A DNA stretch of 64,000 nt from Acinetobacter sp. NIPH 2699 (GTDB lineage Bacteria > Pseudomonadota > Gammaproteobacteria > Pseudomonadales > Moraxellaceae): contig NZ_JAKZGL010000008.1 of NCBI RefSeq assembly GCF_022549355.1, positions 85,162 to 149,161 of the forward strand, written 5' to 3'. Position 1 is the stretch's first letter, and every line of letters begins with the position of its first letter. This document shows positions 9,082 to 18,309 of the stretch, piece after piece. The notes below the pieces were generated by a model that did no database searches, was not told the origin of the DNA, and was given only the letters and a program-made list of their open reading frames with translations. A program made the translations under genes and the position numbers.

Positions 9082-9552
9082 ATGGAACTAGATCGTTTTG
9101 ATAAACAAATTCTTGAAGTTTTGACTCATGAGGATGTAAATCTAAATGAATTGTCAGAACGTATTAATTTATCAGTTAGTTCGGTCCATCGTCGTATCAA
9201 AAATCTGATTGAATCACAGGTGATGGGACAGCTTAAACGAGAAATTAACTTTAATAAGCTCGGTTTTAGCTTGCATATTTTATTGCAAGTTTCATTGAGT
9301 AAGCATGATAGTGAAACCTTTGATAAGTTCTTAGCCGAAATTGAGGATATTCCAGAAGTAACCAATGCCTTTTTGGTCACAGGGCAGAGTGCAGATTTTA
9401 TTTTGGAACTTGTTGCACGTAATATGGATGACTATAGTGAAATCTTGTTACGCCGTATCGGTAAGATTGATAGTGTGGTTGCACTACATTCAAGTTTTGT
9501 GATCAAAGAATATAACGTATTTAACTGCTATAAACTTTTAAATAAATTATAA
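9082..9552 (+). CDS. Lrp/AsnC-family transcriptional regulator
   Basis: 156 residues with the standard two-part layout: an N-terminal winged helix-turn-helix (about 1-60, LDRFDKQILEVL, NLSVSSVHRRIKNL) and a C-terminal RAM/ACT-like ligand-binding domain (about 70-150, with a VTGQSADFILEL core). Members bind amino acids and control amino acid metabolism genes. It is monocistronic, between terminators, so its target is not evident from context. It differs from the Lrp-type gene at 44.7 kb, which faces putA. Confidence 0.88.
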   Translation: MELDRFDKQILEVLTHEDVNLNELSERINLSVSSVHRRIKNLIESQVMGQLKREINFNKLGFSLHILLQVSLSKHDSETFDKFLAEIEDIPEVTNAFLVTGQSADFILELVARNMDDYSEILLRRIGKIDSVVALHSSFVIKEYNVFNCYKLLNKL

Positions 9553-9580
9553 AAAATGCATCTAAGAAGATGCATTTTTT
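9551..9580. terminator. Bidirectional terminator between Lrp-type gene and yebC
   Basis: A 13-base-pair stem, 9551-9563 with 9568-9580, begins with A6 and ends with T6, so it can stop transcription from both convergent genes. Confidence 0.85.
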
Positions 9581-9595
9581 ATAGATCTGAGAAGA

Positions 9596-10345
9596 TTAAG
9601 CATCAAGTTGTGCTAATACATCATCAGAGAATTCAACATTGGTATAAACGTTTTGAACATCATCTAGATCTTCAAACATATCAATCATTTTCATAATGAG
9701 CTTAGCTTGGTCAATATCTGTGATTTCAGCTTTGGTTGATGGGCTCATTACAACTTCTGCATTGTCTGATTTTAAACCAGCAGCATTTAAGGCATCTTGT
9801 ACATCACCAAAACTTTCAGGTGTTGTGATGACTAAAATGCCATCTTCAGATACTTCGATGTCTTCAGCACCTGCCTCTAAAGCCACATCCATGATCTTGT
9901 CTTCTAAAGAAAGGTCTTCAAAGCTAATTTCACCACGCTTAGTAAACAAATACGCCACTGAGCCAGAAGTACCCAAGTTACCATTTGTTTTTGAGAAGCA
10001 ATGACGAACGTCTGGTACAGTACGGTTTAGGTTGTCGGTCATGGTTTCAACCAAAACAGCAACACCACCGACACCATAGCCTTCATAAGTGACTTCATTT
10101 AAGTCTTCATTATCTTCACCGCCTGCACCGCGCTGAACGGCACGATTGATGGCATCGCGTGTCATATTCACCGAAAGTGCTTTTTCGACTACAGCACGCA
10201 GACGGGGGTTACTGGCTGCATCACCACCGCCCAGTTTCGCTGCGGTCACAATTTCACGAATATATTTAGTAAAAACTTTAGCACGGCTGGCATCTTGTTT
10301 TGCTTTACGATGCTTTGTGTTCGCCCATTTAGAATGACCTGCCAT
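9596..10345 (-). CDS. yebC: YebC/PmpR/TACO1-family protein
   Basis: 249 residues, full length for YebC. The start [19 protein letters not shown] is the hallmark of the family, followed by the acidic C-terminal domains. YebC proteins have been described both as DNA-binding regulators (PmpR) and as ribosome-associated factors that help translate difficult proline-rich stretches. TTTGGAGT precedes the start at good spacing. It is a single gene, read toward a shared terminator with the Lrp-type gene. Confidence 0.95.
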   Translation of the reverse strand: MAGHSKWANTKHRKAKQDASRAKVFTKYIREIVTAAKLGGGDAASNPRLRAVVEKALSVNMTRDAINRAVQRGAGGEDNEDLNEVTYEGYGVGGVAVLVETMTDNLNRTVPDVRHCFSKTNGNLGTSGSVAYLFTKRGEISFEDLSLEDKIMDVALEAGAEDIEVSEDGILVITTPESFGDVQDALNAAGLKSDNAEVVMSPSTKAEITDIDQAKLIMKMIDMFEDLDDVQNVYTNVEFSDDVLAQLDA

Positions 10346-10485
10346 GGAAATAACTCCAAAAATTAAAACTCAAAAAGTGTGGGGAATATTAGCATAGCGA
10401 AGGTTTTGTTGAAAACTCTCGGACCCTATATTCAAATTGAAAATCTTGCTCAACCTTCAAAGATTGATCAAATAAGTGCTTTTAC

Positions 10486-11043
10486 TTAGCTAGTTTTTAC
10501 GTCTATTCCATATTCAGCATAAAGTGCTTTAATCTGTTCTAAATCTTGTTGTAGGTCGGTTGGATAAATTTTGCCTAAAATTCCACCTTGCTTGGTACGA
10601 GGGTTAGCATACATCAAAATAATCGGTACATTGGCTGCTTTTGCAATGTGCCAAAAGCCCGTACGAATGGGTTTGCGTTCTTGGCTGCTTTTAGCACGCG
10701 TGGCTTCTGGTGCGATCACAAGATTGAAGCTGTCGTTCTGGTTAAAAAGATCAACCATTTGCGTCACGATATCTTTGCTGGCTTTACGATCGACGGCAAT
10801 CCCACCGAGACGTTTCAAGACTGGTTTTAAAGGACCTTTAAAGAGTTCTTTTTTGATTAAAGTATGGATTTTTAGTTCTAAAATTTCAAATAAAGCAAGA
10901 GATAGGATAGTGTCTAGGTTGGAGGAGTGTTCAAAGCCAATGATAACTTGCTTCTTTTCTAAAATTGTTGGATCAACGTTGTATTCCCAACCTGTTGCTT
11001 TAAATATAGATTTTCCTAAAATTTTTCTCATGGTTATCATCAT
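10486..11043 (-). CDS. Lysophospholipid acyltransferase family (PlsC-like)
   Basis: 185 residues with glycerolipid acyltransferase motifs in order: HSSNLD (the HX4D catalytic pair) around residue 40, a GGIAVDR motif, and APEATR in place of the usual PEGTR. This places it in the LPLAT/AGPAT superfamily, which transfers acyl groups to lysophospholipids at the inner membrane. At 185 residues it is shorter than typical PlsC (about 245) and lacks obvious N-terminal membrane helices. ATGs at 11043, 11040 and 11031 are all possible starts and none has a clear Shine-Dalgarno. The acceptor is not deducible. Confidence 0.8.
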   Translation of the reverse strand: MMITMRKILGKSIFKATGWEYNVDPTILEKKQVIIGFEHSSNLDTILSLALFEILELKIHTLIKKELFKGPLKPVLKRLGGIAVDRKASKDIVTQMVDLFNQNDSFNLVIAPEATRAKSSQERKPIRTGFWHIAKAANVPIILMYANPRTKQGGILGKIYPTDLQQDLEQIKALYAEYGIDVKTS

Positions 11044-11156
11044 TACAGTTTCGTGTCAGCAGTGTAATATGAGTTTGGAAGAAAATATATATCCGAATAT
11101 TTAGGATTTGTTGATGTAATTGGCTAATGAAATCCAATAATAGGCAGGAGATAAAA

Positions 11157-11192
11157 TAGAAAAACCCTCTAAACGCATGGCTTAGAGGGTTT
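11157..11192 (-). terminator. Terminator downstream of the tRNA
   Basis: Stem AAACCCTCTAA at 11162-11172 pairs with TTAGAGGGTTT at 11182-11192. Read on the minus strand it is followed by a T-rich tail just after the tRNA 3' end. Confidence 0.85.
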
Positions 11193-11198
11193 AATATT

Positions 11199-11275
<77 letters not shown>

Positions 11276-11283
11276 TATAAAAT

Positions 11284-11605
11284 TAAATCATATTTTCTAT
11301 GATTTATTGTTGCCTGATCTTAGTCAAATTTAACTTAAATTACAAGCAGATGATTTTATCAAACCACTAAAAATAGTGTGTAAAATCAAAACTGAGCTGA
11401 TTCTATCTGATGTTCATGTGTTGAGTAAAGATAATATTGTGCAGTTTTGATCATTTTCAAGCCATCCAAATTTCATTTTATCTTGGGACATTGATCCGAT
11501 TCGGTCAGGACGGTTCAATGTTTATCGCTTATCTATCTTTGATTTGCTGTTGAATGGTTTTATGATTTAATAAATATATGAACAACAAAACAAAAAGAGA
11601 AAAAT
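11284..11605. other. Intergenic region with a promoter
   Basis: AT-rich spacer of about 320 bases. TTGATT at 11539-11544 and TATGAT at 11561-11566, 16 bases apart, form a plausible sigma-70 promoter about 40 bases upstream of the next start. Otherwise I see nothing in it. Confidence 0.45.
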
Positions 11606-11926
11606 ATGAAAATAGCATATCTAGGTGGGTTTAAAGATGGTGAGGTTCTTGTACTGCCAGCCGAATTAAATGATCCTGTGCAGTTAAATTGGGTGATTCA
11701 GCATGATGATGTGAGAAAGGCAGAGCAGGACTTGGTTGACCACTCAAACAGGGATTTCACTTTGACCATGAAGAAGAGCCTGATCAATTACAATTTAATG
11801 CTGTTAAAGAAAGATAAAGAGACTCGTCTGTTTTATGTAGAAGAGGGCTTATCAAAAGTAAAAATTTTAGAACGGCTGAATGAACATTGGAAAAAATCTC
11901 AATTGGTCGGTTTCGATTTTGATTGA
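11606..11926 (+). CDS. Small cytosolic protein, unknown function
   Basis: 106 residues, no signal peptide or membrane helix, mildly basic. The opening MKIAYLGGFKDGEV is strand-like and the later part is a charged helix (VEEGLSKVKILERLNEHWKK). AGAG lies upstream of the start and a plausible promoter at 11539-11566. It is flanked by a tRNA and a secreted-protein gene and has no operon partner. I do not recognise it; a lineage-restricted Acinetobacter protein is likely. Confidence 0.6.
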   Translation: MKIAYLGGFKDGEVLVLPAELNDPVQLNWVIQHDDVRKAEQDLVDHSNRDFTLTMKKSLINYNLMLLKKDKETRLFYVEEGLSKVKILERLNEHWKKSQLVGFDFD

Positions 11927-12129
11927 TCAAATTTTATTTTTAAACAAAATTTTGAGTTTGAACATCTGACTTATAGTATTCACATAAGCTTTTTATTAAA
12001 TTTTAGCCTTTTGAAGATTATATGAATAACAGAAAATATTTATGATTTGATTGATGTGCTATTAAATCAAGCTAAGATGTTATTTTTAATAGCACATGTC
12101 AATTTTAAATAATGATTTAAACCTCTGCT

Positions 12130-12423
12130 TTAGTAATAACTCGCGATAATCACTGCACTCCTTTCATCGGGTAGGGGCTCTACTTTGATTTCAGTTATAC
12201 TGTTTTTCTGTGATTGATTATTTAAATCATCCAAAGATGTTGATTGGTTATTTATTTTCTTAAATAATTCGTTAATTCGCTCACAATCAGGGTTGTGGTG
12301 ATGGGTTGTACATGTATCTTCAACAATATTGCCGTTAATGTGAATGGTTCCCGTTGCAAAGCTGATTGTCGAAATTGATATCAATGAGAATACTAATAAT
12401 AGTTTATATGATTTTTTATACAT
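12130..12423 (-). CDS. Small secreted protein resembling the N-terminus of a type 1 pilin
   Basis: 97 residues with a clear signal peptide ending near ISFA. The mature protein opens GTIHINGNIVEDTC, closely matching the donor-strand region of the major pilin at 18.3 kb (GTITINGLVTDKTC), and has a Cys two lines later that could pair. After that the resemblance stops: no pilin beta sandwich or C-terminal tyrosine strand. It lies beside the pilus operon and is read in the same direction. It could be a decayed pilin or a small periplasmic relative; function unknown. Confidence 0.6.
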   Translation of the reverse strand: MYKKSYKLLLVFSLISISTISFATGTIHINGNIVEDTCTTHHHNPDCERINELFKKINNQSTSLDDLNNQSQKNSITEIKVEPLPDERSAVIIASYY

Positions 12424-12684
12424 GATTATTTCCTTTTATCTATGTATATATTATTAATTAACATGGAAATTATTATGAAGGCAATATCGAAATAAAATAT
12501 TGATTAAATTAATTTTTTAAATGTGATGTGGTTTTGGTTTTATCTTTTTATTGATAGTTTAGTCTATTTTTTTGTTGTGATAACTACATCACAAATTCTA
12601 TTTTTATTGTGAATTTTTGGTTTTATAAGGGGTTTTAATTGATAGTTATAAAAATAATGAAATATAACGCTTAAGATTAATGTA
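12424..12684. other. AT-rich intergenic region
   Basis: Extremely AT-rich spacer between the small secreted gene and the lipoprotein gene terminator. It presumably holds the promoter of the small gene. I see no ORF, repeat or RNA. Confidence 0.35.
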
Positions 12685-12710
12685 AAAAACCCAATCTTAA
12701 GATTGGGTTT
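12685..12710 (-). terminator. Terminator after the pilus-linked lipoprotein
   Basis: AACCCAATC at 12689-12697 pairs with GATTGGGTT at 12702-12710; on the minus strand six T residues follow. Confidence 0.8.
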
Positions 12711-12723
12711 AAGTTTTTATGAC

Positions 12724-13704
12724 TTAAATATTATTACCACAGATGTCAGTCGTACCTTGGGGGTAAGTGAACTGTAGGGCATTGCGGTCAGTGATCAGCT
12801 CGGATGAAAACTCTAACCCTGCAAGTTTGTCTGAGAATGTACCATCTTTATCAGAACCAACCGAGCTACGAATATCAAAACCTATATTTTTCAATGGAGC
12901 AGGGAGTGTTCCTTGATACCCCTGATCAACACCATTGATAATAAAACCGACCTGTTTAGTATTTTGGTTGATATAGATACCTAAACGATGATATTTGCTT
13001 TGATAGTCGGTCATTTTATTGTAGTAATAGGCAACTGAAGTATACTCAGTATCATCGCTATTTGGGTAACTCAGCATAAATAATACAGATGGTGGGTTTT
13101 CTCCAAAATCAGGATCAGCGCTACCTGCCATGAAGCTATATCCTGACCTTACAACATACCCATTCTCTGTGATTCCATTAAAATTAATATCTGAGAAATA
13201 AGATGAACCTGGCTTTCCATAGTAACCACCATTAAGAGGAGCACCAGGGATATCGAGCTGCATTTCCAGTGCAAGAATCCCTGTTGCTGGTAAGTTGAAA
13301 TCACCTAAACCATCTTGCAAGTATGGAAAATATGGAGAATTTATTGCCGAATAAAACCTTGCTTTACTGGTAGCTAAGTATTGTAAATAATTAAAAGTAC
13401 CATACTCAGGGTCATTAATTGAAAAATATGGAGGAGCAACAGTTAAGCTAAACTTCTGCCCATTGATGTTTGGAAATATACCCATCAGATAATCTGAATT
13501 TTGATTGTTCCATAAATTATCATAATCTTCTTGTGTGGCATCAAAGTTATATTGACATGTCTGGCTCTGGTTTAGACTGCGTAAACTTAAGCTTGTTGAT
13601 GTTGCACCTCTAGATTGGGGAGTCGTGTCGCTTTGTGAGTTATTTTGATTTTCACCACAGCCAAGCAGGGCTAAGCTAAGCGTCAATATGCCAATTTTTT
13701 TCAT
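12724..13704 (-). CDS. Pilus-linked lipoprotein (possibly DUF4882)
   Basis: 326 residues starting with a lipoprotein signal (LTLSLALLGCG, lipobox Cys16), then a Ser/Gln/Asn-rich linker and a probable beta-rich domain from about residue 50 (QYNFDATQEDY, GQKFSLTV). I tentatively link it to DUF4882, a family I remember beside Acinetobacter fimbrial operons. The domain looks lectin-like in length and in its aromatic and Gly content, but this is inference. It lies downstream of the tip adhesin on the same strand yet behind a strong terminator, so it is probably transcribed separately or only by read-through. Confidence 0.6.
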   Translation of the reverse strand: MKKIGILTLSLALLGCGENQNNSQSDTTPQSRGATSTSLSLRSLNQSQTCQYNFDATQEDYDNLWNNQNSDYLMGIFPNINGQKFSLTVAPPYFSINDPEYGTFNYLQYLATSKARFYSAINSPYFPYLQDGLGDFNLPATGILALEMQLDIPGAPLNGGYYGKPGSSYFSDINFNGITENGYVVRSGYSFMAGSADPDFGENPPSVLFMLSYPNSDDTEYTSVAYYYNKMTDYQSKYHRLGIYINQNTKQVGFIINGVDQGYQGTLPAPLKNIGFDIRSSVGSDKDGTFSDKLAGLEFSSELITDRNALQFTYPQGTTDICGNNI

Positions 13705-13828
13705 TGATGGTTCCTATAAGTTAAGTGGTTTAAAAATTTTTTAAAATAAAACTTAAAAGTTCATACTTCTTAATGAGTTTGAATTTTTTACAAAATGAAA
13801 ATTTCAAGATCTTTAGTTTAATTTTTAT

Positions 13829-13859
13829 AAAAAAAGACCTCCTGTTTTAAAGGAGGTCT
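13829..13859 (-). terminator. Terminator at the end of the pilus operon
   Basis: A perfect nine-base-pair stem, AGACCTCCT at 13835-13843 with AGGAGGTCT at 13851-13859, with a T tract on the minus strand immediately after the adhesin gene. Confidence 0.88.
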
Positions 13860-13868
13860 CTTGAAAAA

Positions 13869-14882
13869 TTAGTCGTATTCAATAGTCACTGTTGCCATCG
13901 CACGAACTTTACCAGCTGTTACATTGGTATTTGTTTGGTAATAGCGAGCAGTAAGTGGAACATTGTATTCAATAGTTTGATTAGATTTCACTGTTCCTAA
14001 TTCTAGTTTGTCGCCAAGCCCAATAACTTGATTTTTATTCTGATAATTCCATACAAGTTGAACGCCCACACCATTTGCTTTGGTTGCATTTGGCTCAAGG
14101 TTTTTCAAAACCTTTGTGTTAGTACCTTCTTGCTGATAATCAAAACTTAAACTGATTAAATTCTTTTCCTCGTAACCAGTTTGATTTTCACCACCATTAC
14201 AAAGAATATTTAAATCGAAGCTTTGTTCTCCTTGTGTTGATCCCACACCAGTAAAGCCTGATTTTGTTACAGTTGGCAGTGTGACAGCTTTATTAATATT
14301 ACCCCGCCATTCGCAAGAAGAAGATGCAATGGTGATTGCATTTCCATAAACTGTACTTGTTAAGAAAGGACGATCACTTCGATTTCCTGCGTAGTATGTA
14401 CTATAAACACCAGGGACTAATGTTCCAGACCCAGTATTTTCTGCTGTTTTAACAATTTCAACAACAAAATAGCCTTCAGCAAGTCTAATATTCGTACCTG
14501 GTACAGGGGCTGTATACGGATAATATCCCGAGAAGTTCGTTGCATTAAAAGCTTCTCGATAAAGGCGAATTCCGATCCCCGGGATATTAGTAGAATAAAT
14601 ATTATTACCAAGTGGGCTAATTGCATAATTTTGTAATAATCGTGCAACCATCATATCACTACGACTGCAAGTATATGTCGTTCTGTCGTTTGGGCGAATC
14701 TCGAAAAGTGATTTAACCAAGACTTTTCCAACGGGGTCACTTGGTCGAACAACAACACGCCCAACTTGCATAGAGACATCAATAGTGGTAAAGCCTGGGC
14801 TCGTTGAACAAGCTGCATTTGCCTCACCATACAAACCAAGACCTGCGGTAAGCAAAACACTGTTTAAGAGTAATTTTTTCAT
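13869..14882 (-). CDS. Chaperone-usher pilus tip adhesin/minor fimbrial subunit
   Basis: 337 residues: signal peptide ending at about ANA, an N-terminal domain of about 180 residues that would be the receptor-binding lectin-like domain, then a pilin domain (about 190-337) with Cys pairs and the terminal beta strand VRAMATVTIEYD that a PapD-type chaperone grips. This two-domain layout is typical of tip adhesins such as FimH. Its start overlaps the usher stop by four bases, showing translational coupling. The ligand cannot be inferred. It is the last gene of the operon, before a strong terminator. Confidence 0.82.
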   Translation of the reverse strand: MKKLLLNSVLLTAGLGLYGEANAACSTSPGFTTIDVSMQVGRVVVRPSDPVGKVLVKSLFEIRPNDRTTYTCSRSDMMVARLLQNYAISPLGNNIYSTNIPGIGIRLYREAFNATNFSGYYPYTAPVPGTNIRLAEGYFVVEIVKTAENTGSGTLVPGVYSTYYAGNRSDRPFLTSTVYGNAITIASSSCEWRGNINKAVTLPTVTKSGFTGVGSTQGEQSFDLNILCNGGENQTGYEEKNLISLSFDYQQEGTNTKVLKNLEPNATKANGVGVQLVWNYQNKNQVIGLGDKLELGTVKSNQTIEYNVPLTARYYQTNTNVTAGKVRAMATVTIEYD

Positions 14883-17431
14883 TTACAAACCGCCTCAGTC
14901 ATTATTAAACTTTGTTGATCTTGCGCAAGTTGTGCTGTTACATCATAGGTAATTTCACATTGTTCAGCGCTATCTTCACCCCATTTTACATATAGGTGAT
15001 CTTGTGCTTTAGGTGTACGCAAATAAACCATGCTGCCTTGAGCGACGATACCAACTGCTTCATTGTTTTGATCAAACACTTGTGCCGCAAATGGAAGACT
15101 TTCACCTGTTGCAGTTTTTGCAGCGATATAAATGGCATAACCTGTTTTGGTAGAAAAATCGACTTTTGTGATTGCACCTGCAAACGGAGCAATACGCTGA
15201 CTGGTTTCTTCTAACTCAACATGAGTCGACATTTCTTGCGGATCTAAAGTGATATCATTTAAACGATATGGAGTAACGTAAGGAATAACAGCATAGCCAT
15301 CCTTATTTACTGTTAAACCAGTTGTATTATTCACTTTTGCACCAGCAGCATCAGGCGCATAAACAAGTACCATGGTTTGACCTTGTTCAGGGCCAAATAA
15401 AACACCATCACGATGTGCGACAATATTACCTGTGAGGCTAACCATTGCTTGTTGATATGCATCAGCAATACTGTATGAACCACCGACGGTTGTATAATTG
15501 GTACGGTATCGTGCATTCACGTTTAGAGTAGGGCTGTTATAGTCTTGGTGGGACATAGATGAACCATAACTAAAGCGATCTCCTACTGTGCCACTGACAC
15601 CAACAGTACGGTTGTTTTGTGATGCGTTTGCATTGACATTCATTGAATGCTTTTTAAAGCTCAATGGGAATGAAAGTGTCATCAAATATTCGGTATCACG
15701 TGTTTGATTATTTGAACCATAGTCAATTTGACGATTGGTTGCAGATAAACCATAAGTCAAACCGTGGTAATTATTGCTATAACCAATTTGATATTGCTCG
15801 CCACTTTCCTTGCGATTCCAATAATCCACCCATGAACCGACCATGTAGAAGTTACCCCAACCATCAGGTAGCCCCTGATTCAAGGTAATTTGGAATTCAC
15901 TACGTTGTTTACCAACGGCGAAGCTGTTCATACCTTTTTGTTCTAAATCGCGAATTAATAGCGCATCACGTAATTTATAGTAATTTTCGGTCGAGTAGCG
16001 ATAGGCTGCTAAGGTTAGGTTAGTACTTGTTGGTGCAATTAACTTACTATAACTGAGACGATAACTTTGACCTGATTGCGATTCTTTGTTTTCAAAATCA
16101 GCTTCAGAATGCGTTACATCAAGTGAAATCGCACCAATCGGTGTTGCAAAAGCAGTACCGACTAATGCTGAAGCGTATTTTTCAGTTGCTTGAAAACCCG
16201 TATAGCCCGTTAGGTAGTTGTTGATACCGCGTTGATATTTACCTTGTACAACCCAAGGGTCTAAATCAATATCTCGATCACGGAATTCACCTGCAGTGAC
16301 TGAATATCTGCTCATGCCTGGACGTAGCATTTGTACGACTGAAGCATATGGAATTGCAAATCTTTGTATTTCACCGCTAGATTCAATGACCGAAACTTCG
16401 AGTTCACCACCAAAGCCTGTTGGATAAAGATCATTAATTTCAAAACTTCCTGGTGATACAGTGGTTTGATAGATTAATTGACCTTGTTGACGAACCTCTA
16501 CCTTAGCATTGGTTTTAGCATTACCACGAATACGTGGTGCATAGCCCAACATACTATTTGGTAACATACGGTCATCACTAGAAAAATCGACACCACGATA
16601 CCCAAATGAATCAAAAATTTCACCATTGGTAAAACTATCGCCCAGTGTTAAAACGCTTCGATATTGTGGGAAAGCTCGCTGTAAATAGGTACTTGTGGTT
16701 TGATAATTTGATTTCTTTTCATCTTCATTTGGTCGGTCTTTCCATTGCCATTGACCATTATGGCGTAATTGCCAACCTGCTATATTGGCTCCAGCAGTCA
16801 AGGCCATGAATGCATTGGTTGTTTCTTTATTGTCATTGCTACGATTGAATGTCTTATAAGCAGTACCGCTATAAGATAAGAAACCGGCATTGATACCACG
16901 ATCCCAAATACTTGGATCGACATATCCTTGCGCATTTTTTTGTAATGCAACTTGGGGAATAGAAATATCTACACGTAATTTTGAAGTATCAAAATCATAA
17001 TAGGCATCCTCAATCCATTCATCTATTTTTAGACAACTATTTTGTGACAAAGCGGATTGTTGCTGAGCAAGAATATCTTGTTTTACACCGTATTCAAGTA
17101 GGGCACCTGAGTTAAAGCATGTGATCGCATTTTGTTTTGGATCAACTGCTTTAAACACCATTCGGCGTTTTCCGAACCATTGGCCATTGATATATACATC
17201 GACGTTATATTCACCAGCTAAAACGGGGTTACCATATTTAAAACGCGAAATATCAATCTTTTGCGCATCACCGATTAAAAAAGAAGAGTTAAACTCAGCT
17301 TCCATCGCATTTTTGTGTGCGGGTTCGTCTGCATAGACCATAACAGGCACAGTCATACTGACCATGCCAGATGCAAGGTAAAAACAAATATGACGCTTTA
17401 ATAATCTATGTGGTGCGTGCTGTTTAGACAT
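14879..17431 (-). CDS. Fimbrial outer-membrane usher (FimD/PapC family)
   Basis: 850 residues, normal usher length. A long signal peptide ends near VYA; then the N-terminal chaperone-binding domain (FNSSFLIGDAQKIDISRF), a 24-strand barrel with plug domain (GYAPRIRGNAKTNAKVEVRQQG is the classic usher stretch) and C-terminal domains. It secretes and assembles pilin subunits delivered by the chaperone across the outer membrane. It overlaps the adhesin gene by four bases and follows the chaperone gene by 61 bases, forming one operon. Confidence 0.95.
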   Translation of the reverse strand: MSKQHAPHRLLKRHICFYLASGMVSMTVPVMVYADEPAHKNAMEAEFNSSFLIGDAQKIDISRFKYGNPVLAGEYNVDVYINGQWFGKRRMVFKAVDPKQNAITCFNSGALLEYGVKQDILAQQQSALSQNSCLKIDEWIEDAYYDFDTSKLRVDISIPQVALQKNAQGYVDPSIWDRGINAGFLSYSGTAYKTFNRSNDNKETTNAFMALTAGANIAGWQLRHNGQWQWKDRPNEDEKKSNYQTTSTYLQRAFPQYRSVLTLGDSFTNGEIFDSFGYRGVDFSSDDRMLPNSMLGYAPRIRGNAKTNAKVEVRQQGQLIYQTTVSPGSFEINDLYPTGFGGELEVSVIESSGEIQRFAIPYASVVQMLRPGMSRYSVTAGEFRDRDIDLDPWVVQGKYQRGINNYLTGYTGFQATEKYASALVGTAFATPIGAISLDVTHSEADFENKESQSGQSYRLSYSKLIAPTSTNLTLAAYRYSTENYYKLRDALLIRDLEQKGMNSFAVGKQRSEFQITLNQGLPDGWGNFYMVGSWVDYWNRKESGEQYQIGYSNNYHGLTYGLSATNRQIDYGSNNQTRDTEYLMTLSFPLSFKKHSMNVNANASQNNRTVGVSGTVGDRFSYGSSMSHQDYNSPTLNVNARYRTNYTTVGGSYSIADAYQQAMVSLTGNIVAHRDGVLFGPEQGQTMVLVYAPDAAGAKVNNTTGLTVNKDGYAVIPYVTPYRLNDITLDPQEMSTHVELEETSQRIAPFAGAITKVDFSTKTGYAIYIAAKTATGESLPFAAQVFDQNNEAVGIVAQGSMVYLRTPKAQDHLYVKWGEDSAEQCEITYDVTAQLAQDQQSLIMTEAVCK

Positions 17432-17492
17432 GATAAAAATCGCCTATATGGTATAGGTACTTAAAATTATTGGTTATTTAAGTGAAGAATGA

Positions 17493-18239
17493 TTATTGGA
17501 ATTTGATTGGCCTTTCGACACGTCCGCCATAATCATTTACATTGATAAAACTCATCTTCTCAGTATTCGTGTTTTTCAGTTGAACGCGATCTTCAGAAAA
17601 AGGCTTTAACATGAGACCCTGAGGTAATAAATCGACTTTTTTATCACCATTGACTTGGAAAATTGAAGTCATAGTAATGTGGAAGGGAGTCGGATTTTTA
17701 ATGACAAGGCTTTGACCAGATTTTTGCCATTGCAGTTTATCAGCCGCTAAGTTGGCATCTTCTTTAATACTTGCTGGTCGATAAAAAAACTTAATTCGTG
17801 AACGAATTGCAAGTTGCAAGAAATTATCTGGAACAGCTTCATTCCCTTTACCTGTTGGACTAGGTGGGATATCTAAAACATTTAACCAAAGTACAGTTTC
17901 TTGTTGTTGATTTAACTGCGAAGCACTAGGCAACGCTGTGATACGAAGCGTTTGGCTTTTCGATGCTTCCACACGCGAAATCGGAGGCGTGATCATGAAA
18001 GGTACTTTTGATTGGTCAGGTGTACTTTTCGGATCACCTTCATCAATCCACGCTTGGACAAGTGCAGGTTTAGCGCCATTATTGCTAAGTTGTAAGGTTA
18101 CTTCACGAGCATCAGAAGGGTAAATAACCCGTGTGCCATGAATGATCATTTCTGCGTGTGCGGCAGTTGCCATCACAGAACAAAGTGCTAAACCAGACAA
18201 AAATTTACAACCGCTAAATGACATGTGCAACATTCTCAA
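17493..18239 (-). CDS. Periplasmic pilus chaperone (PapD family)
   Basis: 248 residues with a signal peptide ending at AHA. Two immunoglobulin-like domains follow: the G1/F1 region contains the family motif region WLNVLDIPP, and an N-terminal VIYPSDAREVTLQLSN strand matches PapD-like proteins. It folds pilin subunits by donor-strand complementation and carries them to the usher encoded next. ATGs at codons 1, 3 and 6 are all possible. The gene follows the major pilin gene after a hairpin that may lower its expression. Confidence 0.93.
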   Translation of the reverse strand: MRMLHMSFSGCKFLSGLALCSVMATAAHAEMIIHGTRVIYPSDAREVTLQLSNNGAKPALVQAWIDEGDPKSTPDQSKVPFMITPPISRVEASKSQTLRITALPSASQLNQQQETVLWLNVLDIPPSPTGKGNEAVPDNFLQLAIRSRIKFFYRPASIKEDANLAADKLQWQKSGQSLVIKNPTPFHITMTSIFQVNGDKKVDLLPQGLMLKPFSEDRVQLKNTNTEKMSFINVNDYGGRVERPIKFQ

Positions 18240-18269
18240 AAAAGACAGATGAATTTAAAAGTGAAAAGA

Positions 18270-18295
18270 GTTTCTATGCTCTAAAACATAGAAAC
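18270..18295 (-). terminator. Leaky terminator or attenuator between pilin and chaperone genes
   Basis: GTTTCTATG at 18270-18278 pairs with CATAGAAAC at 18287-18295; a T-rich run follows on the minus strand. Its place after the major pilin and before the chaperone suggests partial termination or 3' mRNA stabilisation favouring pilin output. Confidence 0.6.
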
Positions 18296-18309
18296 CCTGA
18301 TATCAAAAA

